Below, piece after piece: positions 52,661 through 63,034 of a DNA stretch of 64,000 nt. The notes beneath the pieces are model-generated. The model saw only the letters and a list, made by a program, of their open reading frames with translations, searched no databases and was not told the DNA's origin. The stretch is from assembly GCF_004122095.1 (NCBI RefSeq), contig NZ_SAWZ01000006.1:62001-126000 (forward strand). Direction: 5' to 3'. This DNA is from Pseudoxanthomonas composti. Lineage in GTDB: Bacteria > Pseudomonadota > Gammaproteobacteria > Xanthomonadales > Xanthomonadaceae. Position numbers and translations under genes: made by a program. How positions within the stretch are numbered: position 1 is the stretch's first letter; every line of letters starts with the position of its first letter.

Positions 52661-55021
52661 CTACCACTTGAAACCCACGTTCGCGTACATGTACGCGCCG
52701 TTGAACCCGAACGGCGAGTTGGTCGCATACGGCAGGTAGGTGCGCGTGCCCTGGCCGGCCAGCGACTGGTCCGGATACTCGTTGGTCACGTTGTCGCCAC
52801 CGACGGTGAAGCTCCACCGGCCCAGGTTGTAGGTGGCGGCCAGGTCCAGCGTCCACTTCGCATCGAAGGTCTGCTCCACCGGCACGGTGGTCGGCGAGTT
52901 GTAGACCACGAACTCGCCCCACCGGGTGGTGGTGGCACTGAACTGCCAATCGCCCGGGCTCCACAGCGCGCTGAGGTAGAACTTGTCGTTGGGCGCGCCT
53001 TCCTTGATGCGGCTCAGCTCGGCCTGGCCGATGCGCACGGCGGCCGGGTCGATCGCGGCCAGCGCGGCCGGGTTGCCGGCGACCTTGTCGATGTCGGTCT
53101 CGTTGTAGTTGTAGCCGGCGCTCAGGTCCAGGTTGCTGCCGGCCAGTGCCCAGCGGTAGGTGCCCACCAGGTCCACGCCGCGCGTGGTGGTGTCCACCGC
53201 GTTGGTGAAGTAGCGGCCGCCTCCGATGCCCGGGAAGCCGTTGGCCTGCAGGTAGTTGCGCACCGGCGTGGAGGTCAGGTTTTCCGACAGCACCACGCGG
53301 TCCTTGATCTCGATCTGGTACGCATCGAGCGTGACATACAGCCCATCCACCGGCTGCAGCACCAGGCCCAGGCCGTAGTTGGTCGATTCCTCGGCCTTCA
53401 ACGGCTCGGCGCCCAGGGCGATGGCCGCCGGATTGTCGGTGCGGAAGGTGCCGATCTCATACGGCACGCCGCCGATGAAGTTGGTGGCCACCGACTGGAA
53501 GAACTGCTGCGGCAGCGACGGCGCACGGAAGCCGGTGGAGGCGGTGGCACGCAGCGCCACCTTGTCGGTGAAGGCATAGCGCAGCGACAGCTTGCCGTTG
53601 CTGGTGTCGCCGAAGTCGCTGTACTTCTCGTAGCGCCCGGCCACGCCGGCAGAGAACTTGTCGGTGAGATCGGCCTCAAGGTTCACGTAGAACGCGTGGC
53701 TGTTGCGGTCGAACTTGCCCGAGTCGGACGGCTTGAAGCCGGCGAACACCTGCGCGCCCGGCAGCAGCGAGCCATTGGCAGAGGGCACTCCGCCATTGAG
53801 ATAGGACGCCGGCTCACCCGGGGATTGCTCGTAGTCCTCGCCGCGCCACTCCGCCCCGAAGGCCAGGGTGACCGGGTACGCCAGGCCCCAGTCCAGCTGC
53901 TTGTTGAAGTCGGCGTTGAGCACGTACTGGCTCAGCTCCAGCGCACCGGCGTAGAACTCGGTCGGCGAGGCCAGCCCCATGGAGTTGTTGAGCGAATTGC
54001 GCACGTCGAAGCTGAGCTTGTTGCTGCCGTAGTTGGCGCTCAGGTCGATGTTGAGGCCGCCCTCGGTGGAAGTCTTCAGCCCGCCCACCCAGCTGCGGTC
54101 CTCGCTCTCGTTGTAGATCTGCGGCAGGAAGCCGTCCGGATAGATTTCCGGGCGGTTGCGGTTGTCGCCGGACCAGCGGAAGTAGCCGTTGGACAGCACC
54201 TTGCGCTTGCTCGCCATGCCGTAGGAGTAGAACGTCAGGTAGTCGGTGGGGCTGAGTTCGCCGTTGTAGGAAAACGCGCCCTGTTCCACCTCCGGATCGC
54301 CATAGCGCTGTTCCACCACGCCCTGGTAGGGCTTGGCGCGGTCGGTCTGGTTCTGGTGGCCGGCCTGGGCGGCGAAATGCACCTGGCCCGCTTCGCCCAG
54401 GGCCACGCCGGCATCGCCGGAGACCTGGTACTGCTCGCCGTCGCCGGCGCTGTACTGGCCGCCGCGCACGCTCAGGCTGCCGCCCTGGCCACTGCCCTTG
54501 AGCACGATGTTGATCACGCCGGCGATGGCATCGGAACCGTACTGCGCCGCGGCGCCATCTCGCAGCACTTCCACCCGTTCGATGGCGGCGATGGGAATGG
54601 TGTTGAGGTCGGCCGGGGCCGAGCCGCGGCCCTGGCTGCCGTTGAGGTTGACCAGCGCACTGGTGTGGTAGCGCTTGCCGTTGACCAGCACGAGCGTCTG
54701 GTCCGGCGACAGCCCGCGCAGCTGTGCCGGACGCACCGCATCGGTGCCATCGGTGATCGCAGGGCGGGGGAAGTTGAGCGAAGGCACGGCGCGCGCCAGC
54801 GCGGTGGCAAGCTCAGTGGTGCCGGTAGACGACAGCGCTTCGGGGGAGATGATGTCGATCGGCGATTGCGATTCGGCCACGGTGCGGTCGGCCACGCGCG
54901 TCCCGGTGACGATCACGTTGTCCAGCGTGCGTGGTGTATCGGATTGGGCAAGAGTGGCGAAGGAACTGCAAGAAAGCGCAATGGCGACCGAGATCGCCAG
55001 GGGGGTCATGCGTCGTGTCAT
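52661..55021 (-). CDS. TonB-dependent receptor (paralogue 1)
   Basis: A 786-residue outer-membrane receptor: signal peptide ending near TLAQ, TonB box DNVIVTGTR, plug domain (TVAESQSPIDIISPEAL, LRGLSPDQTLVLVNGKR, VEVLRDGAAAQYGSDAIAGV) and a beta-barrel ending in an aromatic residue (ANVGFKW). It would import a ligand too large for porins, energised by TonB-ExbBD. The ligand is unknown. It is a tandem paralogue of the downstream receptor, with nearly identical plug motifs. Upstream on minus there is a TTGACC but no clear -10 box. Confidence 0.93.
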   Translation of the reverse strand: MTRRMTPLAISVAIALSCSSFATLAQSDTPRTLDNVIVTGTRVADRTVAESQSPIDIISPEALSSTGTTELATALARAVPSLNFPRPAITDGTDAVRPAQLRGLSPDQTLVLVNGKRYHTSALVNLNGSQGRGSAPADLNTIPIAAIERVEVLRDGAAAQYGSDAIAGVINIVLKGSGQGGSLSVRGGQYSAGDGEQYQVSGDAGVALGEAGQVHFAAQAGHQNQTDRAKPYQGVVEQRYGDPEVEQGAFSYNGELSPTDYLTFYSYGMASKRKVLSNGYFRWSGDNRNRPEIYPDGFLPQIYNESEDRSWVGGLKTSTEGGLNIDLSANYGSNKLSFDVRNSLNNSMGLASPTEFYAGALELSQYVLNADFNKQLDWGLAYPVTLAFGAEWRGEDYEQSPGEPASYLNGGVPSANGSLLPGAQVFAGFKPSDSGKFDRNSHAFYVNLEADLTDKFSAGVAGRYEKYSDFGDTSNGKLSLRYAFTDKVALRATASTGFRAPSLPQQFFQSVATNFIGGVPYEIGTFRTDNPAAIALGAEPLKAEESTNYGLGLVLQPVDGLYVTLDAYQIEIKDRVVLSENLTSTPVRNYLQANGFPGIGGGRYFTNAVDTTTRGVDLVGTYRWALAGSNLDLSAGYNYNETDIDKVAGNPAALAAIDPAAVRIGQAELSRIKEGAPNDKFYLSALWSPGDWQFSATTTRWGEFVVYNSPTTVPVEQTFDAKWTLDLAATYNLGRWSFTVGGDNVTNEYPDQSLAGQGTRTYLPYATNSPFGFNGAYMYANVGFKW

Positions 55022-55206
55022 GCGGTACGGCTCCAGATGGGTGATGTGCCCGCCGCATCACGCCATGAACGACTCAGGTGGCACTCCATGGCCAATGCTG
55101 CGTGCACGCCTCACCAATGACACAGCGCGCGTGCAAAGGTCAAATTTTCGTTATGCGTCGTTGCGCATGAAACCAGCCGTCCACCTGCGCTGGTGCCGGG
55201 TTCAAA

Positions 55207-55233
55207 ACGAAAAAGCCCCGGAAATCCGGGGCC
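55207..55233 (-). terminator. Rho-independent terminator after TonB-dependent receptor 2
   Basis: Reading on the minus strand: GCCCCGG, ATTT loop, CCGGGGC, then five T residues. It separates the two receptor genes into independent units. Confidence 0.85.
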
Positions 55234-55251
55234 TCTCGTCGATTCCTGGTG

Positions 55252-57657
55252 TTACCAGGTGTAGCGGATGCGTCCGTACACGTAGGCGCCATTGAAGCCG
55301 AACGGCGAGTAATTGCTGTAGGGCAGCATGCCGAAAGTGGAGTTGGTCAGGTTCTCGGTCCGGTCCGGGTACTCGTCCAGCAGGTTGTCCGCGCCCAGTG
55401 ACAGGGTCCAGTTCTCGCTGGGCTTGAAGCTGGCCGAGGCATCGACGATCCACTTGGCATCGTAGGTCTGGTCGCGCGAGGCGCTGGCGGCGTTGCGCAC
55501 GGTGAAGTCGCCGTAGCGCGTGGCGGCCAGGTTGAAGTCCCAGTGCTGCAGCTTCCAGGTCGCGCTCAGGATGGCCTTGTCCTTGGGGAAACTGTCCTCC
55601 AGGCGACCGATCTCATCGCGCCCCAGGATGGTCTGGGTCGAGCCGATGGCAGCCAGGGCGGCAGGCTGGGATACCGCATCGGTGATCTCGGTCTTGGCGT
55701 AGCCATAGCTGGCGGTAAGGTCCAGCGAGCTGGCCGCGAACGGCAGCGTGTAGGTCGCCACCAGATCCACGCCGCGGGTGCGGGTGTCGGCCGAGTTGGC
55801 GAAGTAGCGCACGCTGGTGACGTTGGTGTAGCCCAGCTGCTGCAGGGTCGACAGCACGGCCGCGTCGTTGAGGTTGGACGAGAGCAGGATGCGGTCGTCG
55901 ATCTTGATCTGGTACGCATCCAGGGTGACGTACAGGCGATCCACCGGCTGCAGCACCAGGCCCAGGCTGTAGGACAGCGAGGTCTCGGCCTCCAGCGGCG
56001 TGGCCCCCAGCGCCTGGGCGACACCGCTGCCGACCGGGAAGGTGCCCGACTCGAAGAACGCGCCATTGATGAAGGCGCTGGTCACCGCCTGGTAGCTCTG
56101 CTGGGCCAGCGAAGGCGCGCGGAACCCGTTGGCCACCGTGGCGCGCACGGCGACCGCGTCGGTGAAGGCATAGCGCGCCGACAGCTTGCCCGAGGCCTTG
56201 TCGCCGAAGTCCGAATAGTCCTCGTAACGGCCGGTGATGCCGGCGGAAAACTTGTCGGTGAAGTCCGCTTCGATGCCGGCATAGACCGCGTAGTTGTGGC
56301 GATCGGCGTGCACCGCATTGGCCGGGGTGAAGCCGGCGAACCCCTGCGCGCCGCCCGTGGTGCCGGTGTAGGCGCTGGGCTCGCCCGGCGACTGGTTCCA
56401 CTTCTCCTCACGGTACTCGGCACCGAAGGACAGCGTGGCCGGGTAGGCCAGGCCCCAGTCCAGCGATTGGGTGAAGTCCGCATTGACGATGTTCTGGGTG
56501 TACTCCAGCGCGCCGTCGTAGAAGTTGGACGGGCTGTCCAGCCCCAGGCTGTAGTTGATGCTGTTGCGGGTGTGGAAGTCGATGCGGTTGTAGCCGTAGT
56601 TGTAGCTCACATCCCAGGCAAAGCCACCCTCGGTGGAGCCGCGCAGGCCGGCCACCAGCGAACGGTCCTTCGAATACTGGTTGATCTCCGGCACGTAGCC
56701 ATCCGGATAGACCTGCGCCAGCAGCGCGGCCTGGCCGTTGTGCGCGCGCGAGCGGTAGAAGGCGAAGGAGGTGATGTCGCGGTTGCTGGCGATCGCCGTG
56801 GCATAGCCGCTGAGGGCATCGTTGAACTGGAAGCTGCCGTTGGCCGACACCGCCGTGGCGTCCACCTCCGGGTCGCCGACCACGAAGGTGGTCTGGCCGA
56901 TGGACGGGAAGTTGCCGGTGTTCGGCGCGGTGCCCTGGTAGGGGCCAGCACGATTGGTTTCGTCCTGCTGGCTGATCTGGCCGGCCACGCTAAGCTGGCC
57001 GCGGCCATCGGCGAACTGCAGGCTGGTGTCGCCGGACATCTGGGTCTTGGCGCCATCGCCGGCCGAGTACTGGCCGTAATCCACCGCCAGGCTGCCGCCC
57101 AGGGCGCCGCCGCGGCCGCTGCCCTTGAGCACGATGTTGATCACGCCGGCGATGGCGTCCGAGCCGTACTGCGCCGAGGCGCCGTCGCGCAGCACCTCCA
57201 CGCGCTCGATCGAGGCGATCGGAATGGCGTTGATGTCCACCGCGGAGGAGCCACGGCCGATGCTGCCGTTGACGTTGACCTGGGCCGAGGTGTGTCGGCG
57301 CTTGCCGTTCACCAGCACCAGCACCTGGTCCGGCGACAGGCCTCGCAGCTGCGCCGGGCGCACGCCGCTGGTGCCGTCGGTCAGCGCCGGGCGCGGGAAG
57401 TTCAGCGAGGGCAGGGCGCGCGAGAGCGCGGTGGCCAGCTCGGAGGTGCCGGTGGCCTGCAGGGCCTCCGGGGTGATGATGTCGATCGGCGACTGCGACT
57501 CGGCCACGGTGCGGTCCGAGACGTGGGTGCCGGTGACGATCACCGTGTCCAGGGTGTTGGCCTGGGGGGCGGCCGAGGGAGTGTCCTGGGCCGAGGCGGC
57601 GCTGCTGGACAGGGCAAGAACGATCGCAAGGGCGAGCGCGGACTGCTGGCGGATCAT
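55252..57657 (-). CDS. TonB-dependent receptor (paralogue 2)
   Basis: An 801-residue outer-membrane receptor: signal peptide ending near ASAQ, TonB box DTVIVTGTH, plug (PIDIITPEALQATGTSELATAL region, LRGLSPDQVLVLVNGKRR, VEVLRDGASAQYGSDAIAGV) and a barrel ending YGRIRYTW. It is closely related to the neighbouring receptor, so the pair probably arose by tandem duplication followed by divergence in barrel loops. The ligand is unknown. A hairpin just before its ribosome-binding site and a double GTCATGAC site upstream may be regulatory. The ATG follows GGAG by a suitable distance. Confidence 0.93.
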   Translation of the reverse strand: MIRQQSALALAIVLALSSSAASAQDTPSAAPQANTLDTVIVTGTHVSDRTVAESQSPIDIITPEALQATGTSELATALSRALPSLNFPRPALTDGTSGVRPAQLRGLSPDQVLVLVNGKRRHTSAQVNVNGSIGRGSSAVDINAIPIASIERVEVLRDGASAQYGSDAIAGVINIVLKGSGRGGALGGSLAVDYGQYSAGDGAKTQMSGDTSLQFADGRGQLSVAGQISQQDETNRAGPYQGTAPNTGNFPSIGQTTFVVGDPEVDATAVSANGSFQFNDALSGYATAIASNRDITSFAFYRSRAHNGQAALLAQVYPDGYVPEINQYSKDRSLVAGLRGSTEGGFAWDVSYNYGYNRIDFHTRNSINYSLGLDSPSNFYDGALEYTQNIVNADFTQSLDWGLAYPATLSFGAEYREEKWNQSPGEPSAYTGTTGGAQGFAGFTPANAVHADRHNYAVYAGIEADFTDKFSAGITGRYEDYSDFGDKASGKLSARYAFTDAVAVRATVANGFRAPSLAQQSYQAVTSAFINGAFFESGTFPVGSGVAQALGATPLEAETSLSYSLGLVLQPVDRLYVTLDAYQIKIDDRILLSSNLNDAAVLSTLQQLGYTNVTSVRYFANSADTRTRGVDLVATYTLPFAASSLDLTASYGYAKTEITDAVSQPAALAAIGSTQTILGRDEIGRLEDSFPKDKAILSATWKLQHWDFNLAATRYGDFTVRNAASASRDQTYDAKWIVDASASFKPSENWTLSLGADNLLDEYPDRTENLTNSTFGMLPYSNYSPFGFNGAYVYGRIRYTW

Positions 57658-57676
57658 GACGTCTGGACTCCAAGGA

Positions 57677-57698
57677 CCTGCGCCACGCCCGGCGCAGG
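57677..57698 (-). promoter_or_regulatory. 5'-UTR hairpin of TonB-dependent receptor 2
   Basis: CCTGCGCC / GGCGCAGG stem with a 6-base loop, ending about 10 bp before the GGAG ribosome-binding site of the receptor mRNA. No riboswitch family is recognised. Confidence 0.4.
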
Positions 57699-57760
57699 CC
57701 ATCAATGCAGGGGAATGCTTGAGCGGGCGTTCGCTAAGTATTCGTTAAAGCACGCGGCAA

Positions 57761-57781
57761 GTCATGACTTTGCGTCATGAC
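57761..57781. promoter_or_regulatory. Candidate operator: two GTCATGAC palindromes
   Basis: GTCATGAC, itself a palindrome, is repeated with a 13-bp period in the intergenic region between the divergent receptor 2 and YheS-type genes, about 105-125 bp upstream of the receptor start. It looks like a dimer-binding site for an unidentified regulator. Confidence 0.45.
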
Positions 57782-57895
57782 GTTTGGCTGTTTCGGCCGG
57801 CGCAATCGCCATGAGCCGACCGGCGCAATGGCGTGTTCCAGCCATGCGCGCGCGGACTGGCCCTTGGCGGTTCCCGGCATGGTCCGGGGCCGGGT

Positions 57896-57904
57896 TGCTA
57901 AACT
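57896..57904 (+). promoter_or_regulatory. Putative extended -10 promoter of the YheS-type gene
   Basis: TGC directly followed by TAAACT, the same TTGCTARACT arrangement as before gmk, about 48 bp before the GTG start. Confidence 0.45.
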
Positions 57905-57951
57905 GCGCGACTTGTCCTGCCGCTGCCGCGGCCCCCCACCGGAACGCCTTC

Positions 57952-59838
57952 GTGATCTCCCTGCGCAATTTCGCCCTCCGTCGCGGCGAACGCCTGCTGT
58001 TGTCCAACGTCGACCTGACCATGCACGCGGGGTACCGCGTGGGCGTGGTTGGCCGCAATGGAACCGGCAAGTCCAGCCTGTTCGCCGCGGTCAAGGGCGA
58101 GCTGGAAGCGGACAAGGGCGATGTCGAGCTGCCCGGCAAGGTGCGCACGGCCAGCGTGGCGCAGGAAACTCCGGCCCTGCCGGATGCGGCGCTGGACTTC
58201 GTGCTGGGCGGGGACACCGAGGTGGCCGCCGTGCTCAAGGCCGAGGCCGACGCCATCGCCGCCGAGGACTGGGAAGCGGTGGCCGCCGTGCACATCCGCA
58301 TGGAGGAAGTGGGCGGCTACGACGCCCAGGCGCGCGCCGGCAAGCTGCTGCATGGGCTGGGATTCCCGGCCGATACCCATCAGCGCGCGGTCAAGGACTT
58401 CTCCGGCGGCTGGCGCGTGCGCCTGAACCTGGCGCGCGCGCTGATGATGCCCAGCGACCTGCTGCTGCTGGACGAACCCACCAACCACCTGGATCTGGAC
58501 GCGGTGTTCTGGCTGGAGCAGTGGCTGCTGAAGTACCCGGGCACGCTGCTGCTGATCAGCCACGACCGCGAGTTCCTGGACAACGTGGCCACCCACACCC
58601 TGCACCTGCACGGCGGCGGCGCCAAGCTGTACGTGGGCGGCTACACCGATTTCGAGCGCCAGCGCACCGAACACCTGCGCCAGCAGCAGATCCAGCACGA
58701 GAAGGCCGAGGCCGAGCGCGCGCACCTGCAGAGCTTCATCGACCGCTTCAAGGCCCAGGCCAGCAAGGCCAGCCAGGCGCAGAGCCGCATCAAGCGCCTG
58801 GCCAAGATGGCCGGTACCGAGGCGGTGCGCGCCGAGCGCGAGTTCCGCATCGAGTTCGCCGCACCGGCGCGCCTGCCGTACTCGCTGATCCGCCTCAACC
58901 ACGTCGAGGCCGGCTACGGCGAGGACGCGGTGATCCTGCACGAGGTCGGCTTCGGCCTGGAGGCGGGCGACCGCATCGGCCTGCTGGGGCCCAACGGCGC
59001 GGGCAAGTCCACCCTGGTCAAGACCCTGGTCGGCGAGCTGGCGCCGGTGCGCGGCGAGCGCAGCGCGCACCCGGACCTGTGCATCGGCTACTTCGCCCAG
59101 CACACCGTCGAATCGCTGCACGAGGGCCAGTCGCCCATCGACCACTTCCGCGAGATTTCCCCGGATGCCTCCACGCAGTCCTTCCGCGATTTCCTGGGCA
59201 AGTGGAACTTCCCGGGCGACCGCGCCTTCGAGGTGGTCGATGGCTTTTCCGGCGGCGAGCGCGCGCGCCTGGCGCTGGCGCTGATCGCCTGGCAGCAGCC
59301 CAATGTGCTGCTGCTGGACGAGCCGACCAACCACCTTGACCTGGAGATGCGCGAGGCGCTGGCCGAGGCGCTGAGCATCTTCGAGGGCGCCATCGTCATG
59401 GTCAGCCATGACCGCCACCTGATCGGCCTGGTCTGCGACACCTTCTGGCGCGTGGCCGACGGCGTGGTCGAGCCCTTCGCCGGCGACCTGGACGAATACG
59501 CCGCCTGGCTGCGCACGCGCCCCAACGCGCAGGGCACCAAGCAGAAGATGGCCCAGGCCGCGCCCACCCCGCCGCCGCCGACCAAGCCGCTGGCCCCGCC
59601 CACGCCCAGCAAGCCTGCTGCGGCCAGGAAGCCGGCCAACCCGCACAAGCTGGCGGCCGCGGAAAAGCGCGTGGAGGAGCTGACCGCGGCGCTGGCCGAG
59701 CTGGACCGCCAGCTCGCCGATCCCAAGCACTACAGCGACAAGGCGCGCATGGCCAGCATCACCCGCGACCGCCAGGCCACCGCCGAGCAGCTGGCCAATG
59801 CCGAGCAGACCTGGATGGAGCTGCTGGAAAGCGCCTGA
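57952..59838 (+). CDS. ABC-F family ATPase (YheS-like)
   Basis: A 628-residue soluble protein with two ABC ATPase domains, no membrane segment. Walker A GRNGTGKSS and GPNGAGKST, signature motifs FSGGWRVRLNLARALM and FSGGERARLALALI, and Walker B LLLLDEPTNHLDL in both. A charged linker (about 235-305) joins the domains, and a Pro/Ala linker then coiled coil ends the protein, as in YheS. ABC-F proteins act on the ribosome in translation. The GTG at VISLRNFALRRGERLL corresponds to the family start; in-frame upstream codons are not conserved. Confidence 0.93.
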   Translation: MISLRNFALRRGERLLLSNVDLTMHAGYRVGVVGRNGTGKSSLFAAVKGELEADKGDVELPGKVRTASVAQETPALPDAALDFVLGGDTEVAAVLKAEADAIAAEDWEAVAAVHIRMEEVGGYDAQARAGKLLHGLGFPADTHQRAVKDFSGGWRVRLNLARALMMPSDLLLLDEPTNHLDLDAVFWLEQWLLKYPGTLLLISHDREFLDNVATHTLHLHGGGAKLYVGGYTDFERQRTEHLRQQQIQHEKAEAERAHLQSFIDRFKAQASKASQAQSRIKRLAKMAGTEAVRAEREFRIEFAAPARLPYSLIRLNHVEAGYGEDAVILHEVGFGLEAGDRIGLLGPNGAGKSTLVKTLVGELAPVRGERSAHPDLCIGYFAQHTVESLHEGQSPIDHFREISPDASTQSFRDFLGKWNFPGDRAFEVVDGFSGGERARLALALIAWQQPNVLLLDEPTNHLDLEMREALAEALSIFEGAIVMVSHDRHLIGLVCDTFWRVADGVVEPFAGDLDEYAAWLRTRPNAQGTKQKMAQAAPTPPPPTKPLAPPTPSKPAAARKPANPHKLAAAEKRVEELTAALAELDRQLADPKHYSDKARMASITRDRQATAEQLANAEQTWMELLESA

Positions 59839-59941
59839 GGCGCGCGGCCTGCGCCCGGACGGCGGCGCGCTGAAATGCGTGGCCTAATGGCTAGCGGGGT
59901 CGAACCTGTTCGCAGGAGCGGCTATTCACAGGAGCAGCTTT

Positions 59942-60029
59942 TGTGGGAGCGGCTTCAGCCGCGAAGGGGCTTGCCCGACCAGGTCTGATCAATCGGGAAA
60001 GCCCATTCGCGGCTGAAGCCGCTCCCACA
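59942..60029. repeat. REP-type hairpin (GTGGGAGCGGCTTCAGCCGC family)
   Basis: Perfect 24-bp inverted arms separated by 40 bp, beginning with GTGGGAGCGGCTTC and ending with its complement; the inner flanks are also partly complementary (GGGCTT / AAGCCC). Degenerate pieces of the same motif extend on both sides (AGGAGCGGCT, GACTGAAGCCGC). This family is common in gammaproteobacterial intergenic DNA. It accounts for most of the 314-bp gap after the YheS-type gene. Confidence 0.85.
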
Positions 60030-60152
60030 CTTACTGCCACAACTGTCTTCACAGCTTGCTCCACAGGCTGCGCTTACAGCCGCGCGACTGAAGCCGCACT
60101 TGGGCGATGGTCTGAAAAAGCTGCTTGTCCGATCGCACCTTGAGCGCCCTGG

Positions 60153-61025
60153 TCACTCACCAGCGCACCGCGCCACCAGCCACAGCCGAAACGCACGCAT
60201 CGCCTGAGTCTCGGCCCGCGAACGCAGCCGCGTCAGCCAGTAACGGCCGACATCGACCTGTGCGGCGAATGGGCGCAACAGGCGTCCGCTGGCCAGGTCG
60301 CGCTCGAACATCGCCAAGGGCAGCAGTGCCACCCCGACACCCGCCGCAGTCGCATCGGCCAAAGCCAGCGAGGAATCGAACACATGCCCGCGCGCCTCCA
60401 GCGGGGGAATCCCGGCCGCCGCCGACCAGCGGCGCCATTCGTCCTGCCGGAACGAGCGCAGCAGCACCGCGCCCATCAGGTCGCGCGGATGCTGCAGGCG
60501 CGCGGCCAGGGCTGGCGCGCAGGCGGGCGAAAGCGGGGCGGCGGCCAGCTCGGTGGCTTCCAGCCCGGCCCATTGGCCATCGCCGAAGCGGATGGCCAGC
60601 TCCAGGCCGTCGCCGGCCTGCTCGATGCGATTGTTGTGGGTCTGCACGCGCAGATCGATGCCCGGGTGTGCCAGCGCGAAGTCCTGCAGCCGCGGCAGCA
60701 GGAAGCCGGTGGCAAATGTGCCCACCACGCCCACGGTCAGCGCCTCGCGGAAGCGCCCGCCTTCCACGCGGTCCAGCGCCGCGCTGATGCGGTCGAAGGC
60801 CGCGCTCAGCTCCGGCGCCAGGGCCGCGCCTTCCTCGGTCAGGGCCACGCCGCGCGGCAGGCGTTGGAGCAGCGTCAGGCCCAGGCGCTCTTCCAGCTGG
60901 CGGATCTGGTGACTCAGCGCGGCCTGGCTGACGTGCAGCTCCAGGGCGGCGCGGGTCAGGTTCTGGTGGCGCGCGGCGGCCTCGAAGGCACGCAGGGCAT
61001 TGAGCGGGAGCTGGGTCCGGAGCAT
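60153..61025 (-). CDS. ampR: LysR-family regulator, AmpR-like
   Basis: A 290-residue LysR-type regulator. The N terminus (PLNALRAFEAAARHQNLTRAALELHVSQAALSHQIRQLEERLG) closely follows the AmpR/GcvA subgroup, and the C-terminal part is a periplasmic-binding-like effector domain (about 90-285). AmpR proteins regulate beta-lactamase genes in response to muropeptides. It is divergent, 106 bp away, from a B3 metallo-beta-lactamase gene that is followed by a class A enzyme, which supports the AmpR assignment. The ATG was chosen at MLRTQLPLNALRAF; upstream in-frame codons are not conserved. Control of both genes is inferred. Confidence 0.85.
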   Translation of the reverse strand: MLRTQLPLNALRAFEAAARHQNLTRAALELHVSQAALSHQIRQLEERLGLTLLQRLPRGVALTEEGAALAPELSAAFDRISAALDRVEGGRFREALTVGVVGTFATGFLLPRLQDFALAHPGIDLRVQTHNNRIEQAGDGLELAIRFGDGQWAGLEATELAAAPLSPACAPALAARLQHPRDLMGAVLLRSFRQDEWRRWSAAAGIPPLEARGHVFDSSLALADATAAGVGVALLPLAMFERDLASGRLLRPFAAQVDVGRYWLTRLRSRAETQAMRAFRLWLVARCAGE

Positions 61026-62019
<994 letters not shown>

Positions 62020-62078
62020 ATCACCATCGGTCGGCCAAGCCGATCGATCCGGATCGCCAACAATCTTGAGGAGACGCG

Positions 62079-62999
62079 ATGAAACGACGTGACTTCATGC
62101 GACTGGCCGGGCTGACGCTGGCCGCGCTCGGCAGCGGCGGCAGCTGGGCGGCACTGCCGGCAACGCATGGCCGGCTGGACCAGGCAGGCCTGCGCAAGGC
62201 CCTGAGGCGGATCGAAGCGCAGAGCCAGGGGCGGCTGGGCGTGAGCGTGCTGGACACCGCCAGCGGACAACGCGCCGGCTGGCGTCAGACCGAGCGCTTC
62301 CCGATGTGCAGCACGGTCAAGTTCCCGCTGGCCACGGCGGTGCTGGCGCGCATCGACGCCGGCACCCTCAGGGCCGAACAGCGCATCGTCATCGCGCGAA
62401 AGGACCTGCTGCCGTATTCGCCCTACAGCGAACAACACATCGGCGGGCAGGGCGTGGACGTGCTGACGCTGTGCGAGGCGGCGATGACGCAGAGCGATAA
62501 CGCCGCGGCCAACCTACTGTTCGCGCTGGTCGGCGGCCCGGCCGGCCTGAGCGCCTATCTGCGCGGCATCGGCGACGCCCAGACGCGCTCGGACCGCATC
62601 GAGCCGATGCTCAACACCTGCATCCCCGGCGATGCGCGCGACACCAGCACGCCCGAGGCCATGACCGACACGCTCCAGCGCGTGGCCCTGGGCGACACGC
62701 TCAGCGCCGCCAGCCGTGCGCGGATGCAGGCCTGGCTGCGCGGCTGCAAGACCAACGCCGCGCGCCTGCGGGCTGGGCTGCCCCCGGGCTGGACCGTCGG
62801 CAGCAAGACCGGCAGCAGCAGCGGAACGCCCGATGGCCGCAACGGCACCAGCAACGATGTCGGCATCCTCTGGCCGCGCGATGCCGCGCCGCTGGTGGTC
62901 AGCTGTTTCCTCACCGGCAGCCCGCAGGATGCGGCCGCACGCGATGCGGTCATCGCCAACGTCGGTGCTGCGGTGGCCGAGGCCGTCGGCAGCGCCTGA
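62079..62999 (+). CDS. Class A serine beta-lactamase, L2-like
   Basis: A 306-residue enzyme with a twin-arginine-type signal (KRRDFMRLAGLTLAALG), as in L2 of Stenotrophomonas. Class A motifs: S78 in CSTVK (MCSTVKFPL), SDN at 139-141, E175 in RIEPMLN and KTG at 243-245 (VGSKTGSSSGT). The cysteine before the catalytic serine is kept as in L2. A GAGGAGA site precedes the ATG, 59 bp after the B3 gene with no terminator between, so co-transcription with the metallo-enzyme is likely. Confidence 0.94.
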   Translation: MKRRDFMRLAGLTLAALGSGGSWAALPATHGRLDQAGLRKALRRIEAQSQGRLGVSVLDTASGQRAGWRQTERFPMCSTVKFPLATAVLARIDAGTLRAEQRIVIARKDLLPYSPYSEQHIGGQGVDVLTLCEAAMTQSDNAAANLLFALVGGPAGLSAYLRGIGDAQTRSDRIEPMLNTCIPGDARDTSTPEAMTDTLQRVALGDTLSAASRARMQAWLRGCKTNAARLRAGLPPGWTVGSKTGSSSGTPDGRNGTSNDVGILWPRDAAPLVVSCFLTGSPQDAAARDAVIANVGAAVAEAVGSA

Positions 63000-63034
63000 G
63001 CGCGACGCCGCGCAGGCCAGGGCAGCGCGGCGGG

